A stretch of DNA of 64,000 nt, taken from the NCBI GenBank assembly GCA_002205965.3, contig NADL03000748.1, forward strand, positions 1,116,001-1,180,000, written 5' to 3'. The notes under the pieces were generated by a model. It did no database searches. It saw only the letters and a list, made by a program, of their open reading frames with translations, and was not told the origin of the DNA. Both the position numbers and the translations under genes were made by a program. This document shows, in pieces, positions 33,804 through 44,626 of the stretch. The stretch is from Kappaphycus alvarezii (lineage: Eukaryota > Rhodophyta > Florideophyceae > Gigartinales > Solieriaceae). The stretch's first letter is position 1. Each line of letters opens with the position of its first letter.

Positions 33804-35641
33804 CTATCAATGTACGGTTGAACCGTTCTGCGACGCCATTTTGTTCAGGCGTGTAAGCGGCGGTCGTTTGATGAACCGTTCCTTGTGAGGATAAGAAGTA
33901 TTGGAACTGCGAGGAAAGATACTCCCCTCCACGATCTGAACGAAACACTTTCACTCTCTGACCGGTATGCGTAAGGGCATAATTGGCAAACTTCTTATAG
34001 AACTCGAAAATTTTATCTTTACTTTTCATCGGATAGACAACGCTCCAGTTGGAGTAATCATTGATGAACGTGACAATATATCTCGCACCACTTAATGACT
34101 GTCTTTGGAGTGGGCCACAGACGTCCGAATGGACTAAGTCTAGCAGCTGCTTTGCCCTACCTCCTGAGCGATGTTTGGGAATTACAGCACGAGTTGCTTT
34201 TCCTACCACACAAGCATCGCATTTCGCGGAATCACAGTCAGAAGATGAGCCAGTATCTTTGGTATCATTTGAAGAAGAAAGATGAAGTCCATTTACCACG
34301 TTCTTGCGAGACATAGACAAGATTCCTTGAGTATGAACGTGAGCAAGTCTTTCGTGCCACGTCTTCAAAGAGGCTTTGTGAGCCGAATGAGTCATATCAC
34401 ACGTATCAAGCACGTAGAGTTCTCCTTTACTTGTCGCGGTTGCCACAGTACAGTCATTTTTCTTTACAGTACACTTGTCACGAACAAACTGAACATCAAG
34501 TCCATTGTCGACCATCTGGCGTACTGAAATTAGAGAGAAGGCAAAACTGGGAACGTGTAGCACATTGCTGAGCTTACAAGATTTTTCAATGCCGTTCACT
34601 GATAGCATCAAATGAATGCTCCCGACTCCAGCCACAATCGCACAAGCCTTGGTTCCCATCTCAACGCGGCTGTTCGAGACCTCACGGTAGTCTGTAAAGA
34701 GGCTTTTGTCAAACGTCATGTGCGCGGAGCACCCGGAATCTATAAGCCATGTGTTAGAGGTTATTTTAACGTTAGACTTATCCGCTTTGTTTACCATACA
34801 AATATACTCCACCTCATTCACTTCCGAGCCATCCTTTTCTTGAGCGATCATTGCCGTTGGCTTCTGTAATTGCCTCCGCTGAAATCGTTCGGGTGGAGAA
34901 GGTCGCTTTCCATTAACATCCTTTCCCCAGCAACGGGAGGCGGTGTGTCCGGTGTGACCACAATTAGTGCACGTCAAGGAAGACTGGCGCCTTCCTTCAA
35001 AAACATTGCCATTAAGGGCGGCACTTGAAGTCATCTGTCGCCTGGATGACTTCATTGAAGCTCTTGTTCCTCTTGAAGTAGACGACTTTTGACATACTCC
35101 ACTCCAAAGGAGTTGTCTTCAGATCCAAGAGCGTCCAGAGCAACAATGAGACTGTGAAAACGCGGTGGAACGTTAAGCACTGCCATAGCCATCTCTTTGT
35201 CATCGATAACGACCCCCATGGACTTCAAACGAGCCGCCAGGTGTCTCACACGTCCGATATACGGAAGCACCTTCTCATTTTATAGCATGCTGACAGTGTA
35301 AAACTCTCTACGAGCAGCCAACTTGTTCAGCAGCGTATGTCGCTCAAACACCTCTAGAATAGCATCCCACATACCCTTGGCAGTAACAGCATCTCTTACA
35401 TGGTCCAAATGATCATCAGAAAGAGAAAGCCCTATGATTGCTCTGGCTTTTCGATCTCCCTGCTTCCATGTCTTGTACGTTGAAGAATTTTCATCAGCAG
35501 GACGGTATCATCTGTTATGTACTGTTCTACATCTCGCAGTGCCAAAAGTAGCTGTATTTTCTGCTTCCACACATAAAAATTCGTATCCGTCAGCTTCTCT
35601 ATCTTCATTGACCCTCCTCCTTGATCTTCTCCGCTACTCAT
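33804..35641 (-). pseudogene. Copia-G gag to integrase fragment
   Basis: Read on the minus strand from ATG 35641 (MSSGEDQGGGSMKIEKL): Gag with frame changes near 35500 and 35450, a lost stretch near 35170 and a premature stop near 35282. Then come zinc knuckle CTNCGHTGHTASRC, protease WLIDSGCSAHMTFDK, GAG-pre-integrase LKTWHERLAHVHTQG and integrase DLVHSDVCGP, FRSDRGGEY, PEQNGVAERFNRT. It ends at 33804 just after the integrase Glu. It is nearly identical to 53170-55003 in the full G element, so it is a duplicate of that block. Several indels make it non-functional. Confidence 0.9.
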
Positions 35642-35804
35642 TGCAAATAGATTAGAGGTGCTTGTGTTCTGTTCGAAGATCCCAAACCGGGACCGATAGT
35701 CCCTTGCAATGGCAAGCCCACCTCTATAAGAACACAGCACACGAAACTCTAAGCTAAATGCAAAAAGCCGAGTACTCGCTTTTAACCAAAGTATAGGATC
35801 CCTT

Positions 35805-36129
35805 TTACTGCTGAGACAAAATACTTTCAAGTGATCTTTCCGTTCTCGTGGCTTTCAGAACTTCGTGGGAGTCGAACACACTATCATAAACAGTACACCT
35901 AGGGGTCTCCTTTTTGTTGGCTACTCTAGTATTATGACCCTTAGAATGTACGTGATCGTAGAATGTCTTAGCACTATTGCAGCTAATCTGGCAGGTCTTG
36001 CAGTACCTCTTGTGCCTCGGCGGAACTCGCTTCTTCGCCTTCAGCTCCCTCTTCGCGACTCTATCGGCAAGCGCTTTGGCTTTCTTGGCCGAGAGCGTTG
36101 AATTTTTCTAATCGGCTTCTGTGGAGGTA
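35805..36129 (-). pseudogene. Leader zinc-finger ORF fragment (family G)
   Basis: This is the 3' two thirds of the zinc-finger frame described at 55167-55766. Single-base losses here (for example near 35840 and 36100) break the frame. The Cys and His codons of both fingers are still visible. It is cut at 36129 by LTR-B sequence, the inner end of the right inverted arm. Confidence 0.8.
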
Positions 36130-36471
36130 AGGTTTCTACTCTTAGCTGTACCACGTGTACATCACATACACAACTGCCACCACGTACACGTGTACATAGC
36201 TTTCCTCAGCATATCTCTCATACAGTATACTCATCATCCACTTATAGTACCCTACCCTACGTAAAATCACCCCATTAACAACATTTTGCCCTCTAAATCG
36301 CTGATCTCTCAAAATCGTACTTTCGTCCCTGGGAACTCTGGATTTCTTCCGGAATGCCTTAGGGCCATCTTCATTCAACACGTGTGCATGTACACGTGGA
36401 ACATGCCTCATGCCTCTTATGAGATTTGGCACCGATGTGGGTCATGTGATCGTCTTGCCAAATCAACAACA
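36130..36471 (-). repeat. LTR-B, first 342 bp
   Basis: Starts (at 36471, minus strand) with TGTTGTTGATTTGGC after the polypurine tract, and stops at 36130 where the G zinc-finger leader begins. Confidence 0.88.
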
Positions 36472-36491
36472 CCCCCCCTCGATTACATGAC

Positions 36492-36682
36492 CTAAGCATC
36501 GTGCAGCTCTCCGAGGCCTAGAGATTTTATGCATTTTATGAATAGAATGCGACCAAGAGGCTTGGTGAGTATATCTGCTGGCATATCTGTAGAAGGTACG
36601 TGAAACAGTGACACAATCTTTCGAGTCACAGCATCTCGGACAAAATGATATGATATGTCAATGTGCTTATTTCGCCTGCTCA
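36492..36682 (-). pseudogene. Copia-B RNase H C-terminal fragment
   Basis: Ends ELHDA-stop; carries NRRNKHIDISYHF and PADILTKPLGR. Same extent as 32221-32410, but without the extra base, so the normal stop is kept. Confidence 0.9.
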
Positions 36683-37093
36683 CTCACCCACTTACAGTGC
36701 CCTACCTTATGTAAAATGACCCCATAAACACCATTCTGCCCTCTAAAATAGCTCAAAGTCAACCCTTACACCTCTACAGCCATTACACGTGTACATCCCC
36801 AGCCAATAGAATTAGCATTTGACTATCAGCCAATAGGATTAAAGCAGGCAATTCTTAGCCTAGGCATTATGGGCCAAGTTCCACTTGTCAACAATTATGC
36901 AAAATTTGCATTTATCGTCGACCCCTCGAAAATGGCTTTTCGTCCCCGGCAACTTTGTTTTTCGGGTAAATTTGGCATATATTATCCTTCAGAACCACAT
37001 GTGTCCACGTGTACAGATATACAGCTTCCCAACTCCGTGCGAGACGTCTAGTCAAGGCGATGGGCGTGTGATCGTCTCACAAAATCACCAACA
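36683..37093 (-). repeat. LTR-G, first part
   Basis: Mirror of 31806-32220, joined to F gag at 37093/37094 with the same breakpoint. Confidence 0.88.
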
Positions 37094-37396
37094 TTGTTGA
37101 GGAGGGTGCGACGTTGGAACACATTTCCAATAGCCTTCCACATTTCGGCAGCAGTGGTAAGTCCGCGGACGTGGTCGAGGTGCTCATCACTCAAAGACAA
37201 ACCGATAATGGCCTTAGCTTTGGAATCCCTTTTCTTCCACTGAACGAGTGCATCACCCTTTGGAGCAGTCGCTGGGGGCGTCAATACATCATCGAGGTCA
37301 CGAAATGAGTACCAACTCGATCTTCTGCTTCCAAACATGGAAGTTGGACTCACCGAGCTTCTCGATTTTGAAGCCGCCAAGACTCTTATCGTCCAT
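37094..37396 (-). pseudogene. Copia-F gag N-terminus, cut by LTR-G (copy F2)
   Basis: ATG at 37396 (MDDKSLGGF). A two-base loss near 37308 shifts the frame, then FRDLDDVLT to TLLNN follows. Otherwise it matches copy F1. Confidence 0.88.
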
Positions 37397-37643
37397 AACG
37401 TATGTTTCCGGACGAAAAATCGACAGAAATAATATGATCGGAGATCACAACAGTACGAACCGAGCACCAAATCCTAGGTCAAAACACGAAACAGTATGCC
37501 CAGAGCACACCAAAAACACAACACAAAGGTTCACACAAGAGATTCAGACAAACACCAAACGAGTCAAATGGGTGTCAAAATAGTTGACGAAACAATATCT
37601 TCTCTTAGTACGTGATGCTTGCCGCTAGCAATACGCAATCACG

Positions 37644-37681
37644 GGAAGTCGGACTTCCGGCCCCCGGTCTGACTCTCCGGG
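37644..37681 (-). ncRNA. Leader RNA double hairpin (copy F2)
   Basis: Same pair of stems as at 31217-31253, read on the minus strand, with one extra base between them. Confidence 0.68.
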
Positions 37682-37870
37682 TGAGCTCACGGTTCCAGCG
37701 ATTGACTAAAGTTGAAGGTCGAAGGTTGAACGACTTGAAGCTTGACGAAGAACGACAGCGAAAGTGAAAGGAAGGATGTCCCCAAAGGACAACAATTCGG
37801 AGGTTGCCAAAGAACACCAACGAGACAACGGCACAAAGGAAACAAAGGATCGAAAGGAGCGACTAGCGGG

Positions 37871-37884
37871 CTGGGCCCATAACC
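37871..37884 (-). other. Primer binding site, half tRNAiMet (copy F2)
   Basis: CTGGGCCCATAACC on the plus strand, directly beside the LTR end. Confidence 0.92.
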
Positions 37885-38315
37885 TGTTGAAAAGGGTAGG
37901 TGGAGGAAGGGATGTAGTGCCGAGTCTACCTTTACTCATCTCGAACATTCAGGTGCTTACATGCACCAACACACTACACTATTACCCTAAGTTACGTTTC
38001 TACCATCGTACATGACAGTCCAGCTCACCTATTCTGATGACATTACACGTAATCATCAATTCACTGTGATCACCACATCATAGTTACGTGCATGTACGTA
38101 ACATTCTACATCACTGTAATCCATCCATGTCATCACAATTCACATCACCCGTAACCTGTAATCATCCATGTCATCACAATTCACATCACCCGTAACCTGT
38201 AATCACACAACCGGTGACAGCAAACTTGTACAGTACATATACACCTCCACTCGCACATACTGTAATCACTTGTCATACCATACAGTATGTGCACACAGTG
38301 TACTGTACATCCAAC
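37885..38315 (-). repeat. LTR-F (431-bp form), copy F2
   Basis: Carries the same extra tandem duplication of about 40 bp as copy F1. The terminal TG is damaged at 38315 (CCAAC then the C run of the polypurine tract). Confidence 0.9.
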
Positions 38316-38325
38316 CCCCCCTCTG

Positions 38326-40783
38326 TCACTGGTTTCGATGTTCCAATCCAAGTGATGTAACAAATGATTCCAACTTTACACGTCCAATTGCTTTCGTTAG
38401 AACATCTGCAACCATGTCTTCGGTCGGGCAATACTCCAACGTCACCGACTTGTTCGAAAGTGCCTCTCTCGTAAAGTGATACCGGATATCGATGTGCTTA
38501 GTGCGACGCTTGACCGATGCATTTTTGGCCAAGTGCATAGCACCTTGGTTATCCACCTTCAGCATCATCGGTTCCATATCGCCATTCTCATCGGTACCCA
38601 GGTTGCCTACAAGCCGCTTAAGCCAAATCGCTTCCTTTACACCTTCACACAACCCAATGTACTCAGCCTCAGTTGAAGATAATGCAACAACATCTTGTTG
38701 ATGTGAGCACCATGATATCGCGGCACCGGCAAGCATGAATACATATCCGCCAGTCGACTTGCGGTTGCCAGTGTCACCTGCCCAGTCGGCATCAACATAC
38801 CTAAATGGTACCATACCTGCGTTTCCATCATAACAGAGTCCATATTCCATAGTGTTAACCAAATAACGCATAATGCGTTTCACTGCTTTCCAATGCACCT
38901 CCCCTGGCCGTTCAACGTACTTGGCCAGTTTGCACACTGCAAATGCAATATCCGGACGTGTCCCAACCATCAAGTACATCAAGCACCCGATGGCCTCGCG
39001 ATATGGAACATACGCGATGTCTTCATCAGCGATATCGGCATCTAAGTCCAACTTGACCTCCATAGGTGTGTTCATCTCTTTGGCTTGATGATAAGTCGTT
39101 GGGTCCGGCGGACACGCTGGTGACATGAGCGCAGTAGTCCTCCACCATTCCTTTGGTGGCTGACGCTTACGACCTGACCGGCGAGTGGCCTGAGGTTGTT
39201 GATGCGAGTCATTTGACGTCTCCGATTCGCCATGCCCATCATTGTCTACAGTACCATTGTCGTCATTGGGATCATCAGTAGTATCATTGACGCCTTCAGT
39301 AGGACCATCGGTGACGTTCGTGGGTTCAGTGATGTCTGTGGCCTGTGCATTATCAAAGTGAACTCGGTTCTCACAGCGGTCTTCGTCAACAGGCACCTCG
39401 ACATGGTCATCACTGCGCGATGTACCCTCTTCATCAAATCGAACGTCACGTGACACCACTACCTTCTTATGTGTTTCGTCGTACAACTTGTACCCTTTTG
39501 ACCCCTTGGCGTAACCAATCAGACGAGTTTCACAAGCGCGCGCATCGAGTTTCTTCGTGCTCCCATCGCGAATCGTGTACCAACATTTCGTACCAAATAC
39601 GCGCATATGACTCATGTCGGGCTTGTGACCTGTCCACAACTCGTACGGTGTGACATTGCTAGGTAGTCCTCTCGTTGTGACACGATTTCGGACATGCACG
39701 GCGACCGATAATGCCTCTGCCCAGAAGTGCTTCGCCATCTTGCCGTGGTGTAACATGGTGCGGACAAGTTCAACAAGCGTCCGGTTTAATCGTTCAGCGA
39801 CACCATTCTGGTGGGGTATACGGCACCGTCGGGTTATACAAGATCCCGCGTGCACTCAAGTAGTCCTCAAGTTCCTTGGACACGTACTCTCCACCGTTGT
39901 CGGCACGGATGGCCTTGAGCTTGTTCCCAGTCTGGCGTTCGACCATTGCGAGCCGCTTCTTAAAACATGCAAAGGTCTCTGACTTGTGCTTCATTGCGTA
40001 CACAGTGCAGTATCGTGAATGGTCATCAGTGAATGTAGCAAAGTACCTTGAACCGCCAAGTGATCGTACCTGCATCGGGCCATGAACGTCAGAGTGTACA
40101 AGGTCAAGGACGTTTGCAGAGCGTGCCCCCCCTTGTTTGGTATCGGTGCACGACAACTCTTACCGTAGATGCATGACTCACATGTGTCGACCTTTTGCTT
40201 TACATTGGTATCGATGCCTTTCACGACTTGTCTGCTGACCATGTTTCGAATGCCATCAACATGTACATGTGCAAGGCGTGCATGCCAAAGTTGCAGGTCG
40301 GTCGTCGCAAGTGCTGCCTCCGCTGGTGTGGTACCCTCGACGTTCGTCGTCGCATTTGACATCGTTCTCACACGATATAAACCGTTGGTGCGTGGTGCTT
40401 GTAGGATGGTTGTGGGACCCTTCGTGACGATACAAGTGCCACCTTCAAATGCGATTTTCATGCCTGCACGTTCCATCGTCGAAACCGAAATCAGATGATA
40501 GGCGAGTTCCGGTACCCACAACACATTCTTCAAATGGCGCACAGCACACTTGCCGTTCACATTCATACGTAGGATGACCGAGCCACGACCGCGAGCAGTC
40601 ACACTCGAGTCATTACCATGCCAACATCGAAAGCGGCAGTCCTTCGAAGTCTTGAAACAACGACTTGTCAAAGGTCATATGCGATGTAGCACCAGAGTCG
40701 ACATGCCAGGTCATTGAACTAGCCTGTGATACTTTCTGCGAGGATGCCATGAGGCACACAAAGTCACCAGAGTCACTAGTATC
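38326..40783 (-). pseudogene. Copia-F pol with RT deletion (copy F2)
   Basis: Read backward from 40783: end of gag and protease (FVCLMASSQKV, WHVDSGATSHMTFDK), GAG-pre-integrase (LQLWHARLAHVHVDG, CESCIYGKSCR), integrase (DLVHSDVHGP, IRADNGGEY, QNGVAERLNRT), the acidic linker, then the same in-frame RT deletion as F1, and RNase H to the stop at 38326. Frameshifts lie near 40620, 40130 and 39825. At 40783 a B element on the other strand interrupts it in the segment before the protease. Confidence 0.9.
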
Positions 40784-42005
40784 TGTTGTTGATTTGGCAA
40801 GACGATCACATGACCCACATCGGTGCCAAATCTCATAAAAGGCATGAGGCATGTTCCACGTGTACACATGCACACGTGTTGAATGAAGGGTGGCCCTAAG
40901 GCATTCCGGAAGAAATCCAAAGTTCCCAGGGACGAAAGTATGATTTTGAGAGGTCAGCAACTTAGAGGCAAAATGTTGTTTATGGGGTGATTTTACGTGG
41001 GTAGGGTACTATAAGTGGATGATGAGTATACTGTATGAGAGATATGCTGAGGAAAGCTATGTACTCGTGTACGTGGTGGCAGTTGTGTATGTGATGTACA
41101 CGTGGTACAGCTAAGAGTAGAAACCTTTTGTGCAGTGTTGTACACGTACTGTACTAGTGCCAAATGAGGAACTGTTTCGCACTGTACATCGTAACATACC
41201 AAGTACTGTACTCCTTACTATACCTGAGTTTGTACAGTAGGAATCAATTATGGCAATACTGTCATGACTGCTAGAAAGAGGTATGTGATTTCATCATATG
41301 TATGAGGTTCTAGTTATGATATTGGTTAGTACAACTGCATCCAAAAATCGGTTATGTGATTCCATCATACGTATGTCGTTTCTAGTTATGCTATTGGTTT
41401 GTACAACTGCATCCAAAAATCAGTTATGTGATTCCATCATACGTATGTGGTTTCTAGTTATGATATTGGTTTGTACAACTGCATCCAAAAATCAGTTATG
41501 TGATTCCATCATATGTATGAGGTTCGTAATTATGATGAAGATTGGACCGATGCATCCAAGAATCAGTTATGTGATTCCATCATATGTATAGGTTCGTAAT
41601 TATGATGAAGATTGGACCGACTGCATTCCAAAATCAGTTATGTGATTCTATTATACGTATGACGGATTGAGTCCGTTTATTCTGGCACAAGGGAATTCGT
41701 TCCGATAAGTCTGCAAAATAAGGTACTGTATTGATGTGTGTATTGGGCCAACCTATTTACACAAATGTGTCAACTTTGGAAGCAGTTCCAAAATTGCCCC
41801 TAATGGCTGTTATCACCGGGCCAAGATCTTGAAATCCGCTCAAATGGCAATGGTATGCGGGATTCTGTTAGTGGACGCAGTGAGTTAGAAAGTAGTTGTA
41901 GGTTGTACTTAAGGCCAAGATTTTAGAGTTACAAGTAAATTCTGGGTAGCCAAGCCCGCAACTTCATCCGTCCAGCAAAGCCTTCACCCTCTCCGATTCC
42001 CATCA
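40784..42005 (+). repeat. LTR-B, 5' LTR
   Basis: 1222 bp from TGTTGTTGATTTGGC to TTCCCATCA, directly followed by a primer site. The minisatellite occupies about 41280-41665. Confidence 0.92.
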
Positions 42006-42019
42006 GGTTATGGGCCCAG
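42006..42019 (+). other. Primer binding site, half tRNAiMet (family B)
   Basis: GGTTATGGGCCCAG abuts the LTR-B end. Confidence 0.92.
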
Positions 42020-42047
42020 TTCAACGCCGTCTCCTTCTCTGAACCCC

Positions 42048-42053
42048 GTAAGT
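42048..42053 (+). promoter_or_regulatory. Candidate 5' splice site in B leader
   Basis: GTAAGT, the strong eukaryotic donor core, lies 28 bp after the primer site. The G leader has the same GTAAGT in the same place (minus strand 55881-55886). A pyrimidine-leaning stretch ending in CTAG at 42256-42259 could be the acceptor. Splicing is inference. Confidence 0.4.
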
Positions 42054-42234
42054 CGCCCTGTGTTGCTGCATTGTTTTCTTGTCTATCTCAGTCTCTTGAT
42101 TATGTCTACTCGTTCCGGTAAACTATTTGAATAAATCCATTTCTTTGCACATCGAAGTGATTCTCTTTGCACCTTTTGGTTGATCTAAAGACTCATAATC
42201 CCAAAAGCTGTTACTGACGATCACTTCCGCTTTT

Positions 42235-42763
42235 GTGCCTGCTTTTGCGGGGTTGCTAGACTCGGAATTAGCCCTGGTGCCCCGAGTGCCCAGGGCAGCG
42301 ACAGTTAGGACTTTGCCATCAGTGGGGAGGACAGTTGTGGAATCGATCGAAGTACTCGAACCAGAAGGACCGCCGCCGAAGACGCTCGCGCTTCCCTCGT
42401 CTAGGGAAAGGTATAGGATCCCTCGTAAGTCAGTACCTCTGGATAAGCCAATAAAGAAAGTTCAACGCCTCTCGGCAAAGAAAGCTAAAGCCTCGCCGAT
42501 CGAGTTGCCAAGAAGGAACTAAAGGCTAAACGAAGAGTTCCGCCGGGGAACAAGAGGTACTGCAAGCTCTGTGATATTAGCTGCAATAGCGCACAGACAT
42601 TCTACGATCACATCAATTCTAAGGGTCATAGGACTAGAGAGAAAACAAGAAAAAGACCCCTAGGTGTATTGCTTGTGATAGAGTGTTCGATTCCCACGAG
42701 GTTCTCAAGCGTCACGAGAACGGGAAGGAACACTTGAAAGTAGTTTTGTCCCAGAGAATTTAA
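42235..42763 (+). pseudogene. Leader zinc-finger ORF (family B copy)
   Basis: Homologous to the intact frame at 55167-55766. The N-terminal part is Pro-rich (SELALVPRVPRA, YRIPRKSVP), then a basic stretch (VQRLSAKKAKA). Two C2H2 fingers of the U1/matrin spacing (CX2C-X12-HX5H) follow, CKLCDISCNSAQTFYDH and CDRVFDSHEVLKRH. Two single-base shifts, near 42495 and between the fingers near 42660, break the frame. All eight metal ligands are kept although the copy differs from G at many bases, which suggests past selection on the protein. No ATG begins the frame. It lies between primer site and gag on the same strand as gag. Confidence 0.75.
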
Positions 42764-42857
42764 AGAGATCCATATGTTTGTTGGAAGCGACGTCTTTGGC
42801 CTTTGCTTTAGTCTAGAGTTTCGTGTGCTGTGTTCTTATAGAGGTGGGCTTGCCCTA

Positions 42858-42882
42858 CAAGGGACTATCGGTCCCCGGCTTG
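42858..42882 (+). ncRNA. Leader hairpin with TATCG loop (family B)
   Basis: CAAG-GGAC-TATCG-GTCC then CTTG closes an outer stem. The family E version at 62429-62453 has CGAC/GTCG in place of GGAC/GTCC, a compensating change. It lies 40 bp upstream of gag. Confidence 0.65.
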
Positions 42883-42921
42883 GATCTTCGAACAGAACAT
42901 TAGCACCTCTAGAATATTGCA

Positions 42922-43677
42922 ATGAGTAGCGGAGAAGATCAAGGAGGAGGATCGATGAAGATCGAAAAGCTCACGGATACCAATTTCTACGTGTGGAAAC
43001 AGAAGATTCAGCTCCTGTTGGCCCTTCGCGATGTGGAACAGTATATTACTGATGGCACCGTTCCTGAACATGAACAATCTTCTACTTACAAGGCATGGAA
43101 GCAAGGAAATGGAAAGGACCGATACATCATCGGCCTGTCGCTGTCTGATGATCACCTGGATCATGTGAGAGCTGTCACAGCCAAAGAAATGTGGGACGCC
43201 ATCTTGGAAGTTTTTGAGCGCCACACATTACTAAATAAGCTGGCGGCCCGGAGAGACTTCTACACGGTCACCATGCTAGACAATGAGAAAGTTTTGCCGT
43301 ACATAGGACGTGTGCGACACCTAGCGGCTCGCTTAAAGTCAACGGGAGTCATCATTGATGACAAGGAAATGGCTATGGCAGTTCTCAATGGTCTTCCGCA
43401 GAGGTTTCAAAATCTCATTGTAGCGCTTGACGCTCTTGGATCCGAAGATAAAATGTTCGGAGTAGAATATGTAAAAAGTCGCCTGCTCCAAGAGGAGCAA
43501 CGTGCATCGATGAAGCTTACTAGAAGGCAGAATCCGCCAAGTTCTGCTCTTATTGGGCAGATCCCTGAGGCAAGGCGTGTTTCGACTTTGACATGCACAC
43601 AACTGTGGTCACAATGGACACTCCGCTGCCCGCTGCTGGGGAAAGGACATCAACGGAAGGCGACCACCGCCACCTGA
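42922..43677 (+). pseudogene. Copia-B gag
   Basis: ATG 42922, MSSGEDQGGGSMKIEKL, then VWKQKIQLLLALRDVEQ, LSDDHLDHVRAV, RHTLLNKLAARRDFY, LPYIGRVRHLAARLKS, NGLPQRFQNLIVALD. The frame shifts just before the zinc knuckle (near 43600), so the knuckle and basic tail are read in another phase. About 225 normal residues remain. Gag would build the particle. Confidence 0.88.
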
Positions 43678-43714
43678 CCGGTTCCTACGAAGACAGTCAC
43701 AGAAGCCTACTGCG

Positions 43715-43980
43715 ATGATTGCTCAAGAGCAAGAAGACCCGGAAATTAATGAAGTCGAGTACATATGTCTGATGAACAAGGTAGATAACTCTGGTATCAA
43801 CATAACGTCAAACACTTGGCTTATCGACTCTGGATGCTCCGCGCACATGACATTTGACAAGAGACTGTTCTCCGACTACAGGGAGGTCTCAAACAGCCGC
43901 GTAGAAATGGGAACAAAAGCGTGTGCAGTAGTAGCTGGAGTCGGGACCGTCCCCATTACGCTTGTAGTGAACGGAGTTCA
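43715..43980 (+). pseudogene. Copia-B protease fragment
   Basis: MIAQEQEDPEINEVEYICL leads to the aspartic protease motif WLIDSGCSAHMTFDKRLF and VEMGTKACAVVAGVG. It stops at the palindrome at 43951-43997; integrase and RT are deleted. Confidence 0.88.
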
Positions 43981-43997
43981 CTACAAGCGTAATGGGG
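43951..43997. repeat. Perfect 22-bp inverted repeat, 3-bp spacer
   Basis: The left arm 43951-43972 and right arm 43976-43997 are exact reverse complements around GGA. The left arm is normal protease sequence; the right arm is its inverted copy. It sits exactly at the deletion junction to RNase H. Confidence 0.95.
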
Positions 43998-44605
43998 TGG
44001 GAAAACTGTCCAACACTGTGAGAACCCTCGCGAGGACCACTGGCAAGCAGCCAAAAGAGTTCTGAGATATATCAAAGGAACGCTGTCACTAGGTGTAGTT
44101 CTAGATGGAAATCTCCCAGTGCAAATTCTAGAGGGCTTCAGCGATGCAGACTGGGGTGGTTGCTTGGACTCGAGAAAGTCCACCAGTGGATATGTCTTCA
44201 AACTGTGTGGGGGAGCTATTAGTTGGTCATCTAGGAGGCAAACGGTCGTTGCGAAATCCACATGCGAAGCGGAGTATATTGCACTGTGTGAGGCTTGCAA
44301 AGAGGCAGCTTGGCTCAGGTGCCTTCTTGCAGACGCATTGGGAAAGTCGAAAGACAGCACAGTTACAATCGGGTGTGATAAAGCTGGTACAATAGCGTTT
44401 GCGGGTAACGAAGGAGTGAACAGGCGAAATAAGCACATTGACATATATATCATTTTGTCCGAGATGCTGTGACTCGAAAGATTGTGTCACTGTTTCACGT
44501 ACCTTCTACAGATATGCCAGCAGATATACTCACCAAGCCTCTTGGTCGCATTCTATTCATAAATTGCATAAAATCTCTAGGCCTCGGAGAGCTGCACGAT
44601 GCTTA
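43998..44605 (+). pseudogene. Copia-B RT end and RNase H
   Basis: It resumes at GKLSQ in another phase near 44000, then KRVLRYIKGTLSLGVV, SDADWGGCLDSRKSTSG, TCEAEYIALCEACKEAAW and NRRNKHID, a small deletion near 44450, then the C-terminus ELHDA-stop. The polypurine tract ATCGAGGGGGGG follows. Confidence 0.9.
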
Positions 44606-44626
44606 GGTCATGTAATCGAGGGGGGG

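Larger units (their letters stand above)
36130..39826 (-). repeat. Right arm of large inverted duplication
   Basis: Reverse-complement partner of 29071-32773, with a few small indels: two bases missing in F gag near 37308, a short deletion near 37820, and one base near 39825. Unlike the left arm, the F sequence continues beyond the arm, to 40783. Confidence 0.9.
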
